64,000 nucleotides of DNA, from NCBI RefSeq assembly GCF_039693965.1, contig NZ_CP155576.1, forward strand, positions 1,674,001 through 1,738,000. Direction: 5' to 3'. A program made the translations under genes and the position numbers. Source of the DNA: Moraxella sp. K1664 (lineage in GTDB: Bacteria > Pseudomonadota > Gammaproteobacteria > Pseudomonadales > Moraxellaceae). This document shows positions 61,830-64,000 of this stretch, in pieces (position 1 is the stretch's first letter; every line of letters begins with the position of its first letter). The notes below the pieces were generated by a model. That model saw nothing but the letters and a program-made list of their open reading frames with translations. It searched no databases and had not been told where the DNA came from.

Positions 61830-64000
61830 TCAATCTTCATAATTATCAATACTCGGACAAGAACAAATCAAATTCTTATCCCCATACACATCGTCCACAC
61901 GCCCCACGCTCGGCCAGAATTTGTGAGCCTTGATATAAGGTAGGGGGAATACCGCTTCTTCGCGACTGTATGGGTGCGTCCAGTCGCCCGTTACGACAAA
62001 GGCGGTGTGCGGGGCATTGACGAGCGGGTTATCGTCTGCTGTCCAGCCGTCCGCTCCTGCCTTGACTTTTAGGGCTTCTTGCTTAATTTGTTTTAATGCT
62101 GAGATAAAGCGGTCAAGCTCGTCAATACTTTCGGACTCGGTTGGCTCAATCATGAGCGTACCTGCCACAGGGAACGACATGGTCGGAGCGTGAAAGCCAT
62201 AGTCCATCAAGCGTTTGGCAATGTCGGTCTCGCTAATGCCTGTCTCTTCTTTTAATGGGCGAATGTCCACGATACATTCGTGAGCAACAAAGCCATTTTT
62301 GCCGGTGTACAAAATCGGATAGTCATTTTCTAGCGATTTGGCGACATAGTTGGCGTTCAATAAAGCACGCTTAGTCGCTGATAAGAGACCGTCCGCCCCC
62401 ATCATCGTGATATACATCCACGAGATTGGCAAAATGCTTGCCGAACCATAAGCAGACGATGACACCGAGCCTTGACCGTCAGGGGCATTCATCACGCCTG
62501 TTACGCTGTGGCTTGGCATGAATGGGGCAAGGTGCGATTTTAGACCGATTGGACCCATACCAGGGCCACCGCCACCGTGTGGGATACAGAAGGTTTTGTG
62601 CAGGTTCATGTGTAGCACGTCCGCCCCCACGTCCGCAGGTTGCATGATAGCCACTTGGGCGTTCATGTTTGCCCCGTCCATGTACACCTGTCCACCATGC
62701 TTGTGGATAAGCTCGCAAATATCACGAATGCCTTCTTCATACACGCCATGCGTGGACGGATAGGTAATCATCAAGGCACCCAAACGCTCGCTGTACTCTT
62801 CACATTTGGCTTGTAAATCCGCCACGTCCACGTTGCCCTTGTCATCGGTTGCCACCACCACGACTTTCATGCCAAGCATTTGGGCGGTTGCAGGGTTGGT
62901 GCCGTGTGCCGAGCGTGGGATTAGGCAGACATCACGTCCGCTCTCGCCACGGCTTTCATGATAACGGCGAATGAGTAGCAGACCTGCATACTCGCCAGAC
63001 GCACCAGAGTTGGCTTGCATACTAATCTCGTCAAAGCCTGTGATTGCTCGCAGTTGGGCTTGCAGGCTCTCAATCATCTCATGATAGCCTGCCACTTGCT
63101 CTTTTGGGGCAAATGGGTGAACATTGGCAAACTCATTCCAAGTAATCGGCAACATCTCGCTTGTGGCGTTGAGTTTCATTGTACAAGAACCGAGTGAAAT
63201 CATCGAGCGGTTCATCGCCAAATCCTTATCTTCTAAGGATTTTAGATAGCGGAGCATTTCGTGTTCGGTGTGATAGCTGTTAAAAGTTGGGTGCGTGAGA
63301 ATCTCATCTGTGCGAAGTAGCTCGCCCAAAATCACTTCTGCTTTATCAAGCTCGCCTGTCGCCCCAAAAATTTTGCACAATTCATCAAATTCATCTCGTT
63401 CGGTCAATTCATGAAATGACACAGAAATGCCGTGATTGTCGTGCTTCCATAGGTTGTAGCCTTTTTCACTGGCAAGGGCGTACACTTTATCGGCTTGTTC
63501 TTGATTGTCAAAATCCACAAGCACGGTATCAAAAAACACGTCATGACGTACTTTTAATCCTGCTGATTTCACCGCCTTAGCAAAGGCGACCGCTAGGGCG
63601 TGAATGCGTGTGGCAATGCGTTTTAGACCGCTTGCCCCGTGATACACGGCATACATACCTGCTAGGTTGGCAAGCAACACTTGGCTTGTGCAGATGTTTG
63701 AATTGGCTTTTTCACGGCGGATATGTTGCTCACGGGTTTGCAGTGCCATGCGTAGAGCGGTGTTGCCTTGTGCGTCTTTTGATACGCCGATGATACGACC
63801 GGGGGCAGAGCGTTTGTCTTTGTCTTTAAAGGCAAAATAGGCAGCGTGCGGCCCCCCAAAGCCCATTGGCACGCCAAAACGCTGAGTGCTACCTAGGGCA
63901 ATGTCCGCCCCCATGTCGGCAGGGGATTTAAGTAGTACAAGGCTCATGATGTCGCTTGCAACAATGGCGTACGCCCCTTTTTCTTTGACGTTTGCGATAA
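61830..64000 (-). CDS. gcvP: Glycine dehydrogenase (decarboxylating), P-protein, 5' end outside window
   Basis: The C-terminal ~723 residues of the P-protein of the glycine cleavage system, which decarboxylates glycine with pyridoxal phosphate and passes the aminomethyl group to GcvH. The frame is open to the window edge, so about 230 N-terminal residues are missing. Seen are [60 protein letters not shown], and the cofactor lysine in [20 protein letters not shown]. It ends [14 protein letters not shown]. Length and organisation match the single-chain gcvP. gcvT and gcvH are not in view. Confidence 0.97.
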   Translation of the reverse strand, partial: IANVKEKGAYAIVASDIMSLVLLKSPADMGADIALGSTQRFGVPMGFGGPHAAYFAFKDKDKRSAPGRIIGVSKDAQGNTALRMALQTREQHIRREKANSNICTSQVLLANLAGMYAVYHGASGLKRIATRIHALAVAFAKAVKSAGLKVRHDVFFDTVLVDFDNQEQADKVYALASEKGYNLWKHDNHGISVSFHELTERDEFDELCKIFGATGELDKAEVILGELLRTDEILTHPTFNSYHTEHEMLRYLKSLEDKDLAMNRSMISLGSCTMKLNATSEMLPITWNEFANVHPFAPKEQVAGYHEMIESLQAQLRAITGFDEISMQANSGASGEYAGLLLIRRYHESRGESGRDVCLIPRSAHGTNPATAQMLGMKVVVVATDDKGNVDVADLQAKCEEYSERLGALMITYPSTHGVYEEGIRDICELIHKHGGQVYMDGANMNAQVAIMQPADVGADVLHMNLHKTFCIPHGGGGPGMGPIGLKSHLAPFMPSHSVTGVMNAPDGQGSVSSSAYGSASILPISWMYITMMGADGLLSATKRALLNANYVAKSLENDYPILYTGKNGFVAHECIVDIRPLKEETGISETDIAKRLMDYGFHAPTMSFPVAGTLMIEPTESESIDELDRFISALKQIKQEALKVKAGADGWTADDNPLVNAPHTAFVVTGDWTHPYSREEAVFPLPYIKAHKFWPSVGRVDDVYGDKNLICSCPSIDNYED

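Noticed and set aside
61642-61833. 63-codon minus-strand reading frame after gcvP
   Set aside because: It begins at a TTG overlapping the gcvP stop and reads straight through the strong gcvP terminator at 61772-61800; no conserved features.

Overview
The window looks like a chromosomal segment from Moraxella or a close relative in the Moraxellaceae. The evidence is a fairly AT-rich housekeeping gene set (map, greA, rpe, uup, trpS, scpAB, fabI, folE, serS, tkt, rsmD, mrdA, ccmFGHI, adk, sat, gcvP), a FadL/OmpP1 porin, an LpxL-type acyltransferase, dispersed palindromic repeats and simple sequence repeats. The species is an inference; no rRNA or tRNA was recognised that could fix it.

Layout. 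1-2.9 kb: C-terminal end of a giant repeat/RTX secreted protein. 3-11.2 kb: map, a 55-aa lptM, azlCD, a SirB2-like gene, greA, rpe plus two small membrane proteins, an amino-acid-binding lipoprotein, a FadL-type porin and slyX. 11.3-12.6 kb: first IS110-family copy. 12.7-26.6 kb: uup, an LpxL-like acyltransferase, two oppositely oriented vapBC-type toxin-antitoxin pairs, trpS-NERD-scpA-scpB, a DUF1275 protein, fabI, folE, dps, a YcxB-like protein and serS. 26.7-36.0 kb: an accessory five-gene operon. 36.0-51.0 kb: tkt, a DUF1877 gene behind a heptamer repeat, two degV paralogues (one frameshifted), rsmD, mrdA, a DUF445 protein, ccmFGHI and adk. 51.1-59.5 kb: a sulfate-assimilation region (cysA, cysT, sbp, sat) disrupted by two IS110 copies and a Sel1-repeat lipoprotein gene. 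59.5-64 kb: a pilin-like protein, a small membrane protein, a secreted beta-helix-like protein and most of gcvP, running off the window.

Two systems stand out. (1) The operon at 26728-35960 joins a DrmA-like DEAD/DEAH helicase and a DrmB-like DUF1998 protein, the core pair of DISARM phage defence, to a compact UvrD-type helicase, an unrecognised 516-aa protein and a NERD nuclease-like protein. No methyltransferase and no PLD protein (DrmC) is present. Four of its five genes are joined to a neighbour by stop/start overlaps, and a palindrome overlaps the proposed -10. (2) Three near-identical IS110-family elements carry a 193-bp leader that folds like a bridge RNA. Its two loops carry guides matching the target actually used (GTTCGCC-CT-GAGC, in a dispersed palindromic repeat) and the element's own ends (ATGGTAT-CT and CT-TGTATC). 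An unoccupied target lies at 14652-14732.

The non-coding DNA is rich in mobile debris. There is a MITE family with TAGGGCGTG-type ends (two 206-bp copies, two shorter), the palindromic repeats used as IS110 targets, a ~107-bp repeat shared by 5504-5610 and 61510-61618, and GGTGCGT/ACGCACC palindromes. Several gene starts were set downstream of the longest possible reading frame because the extra codons lie in these repeats.
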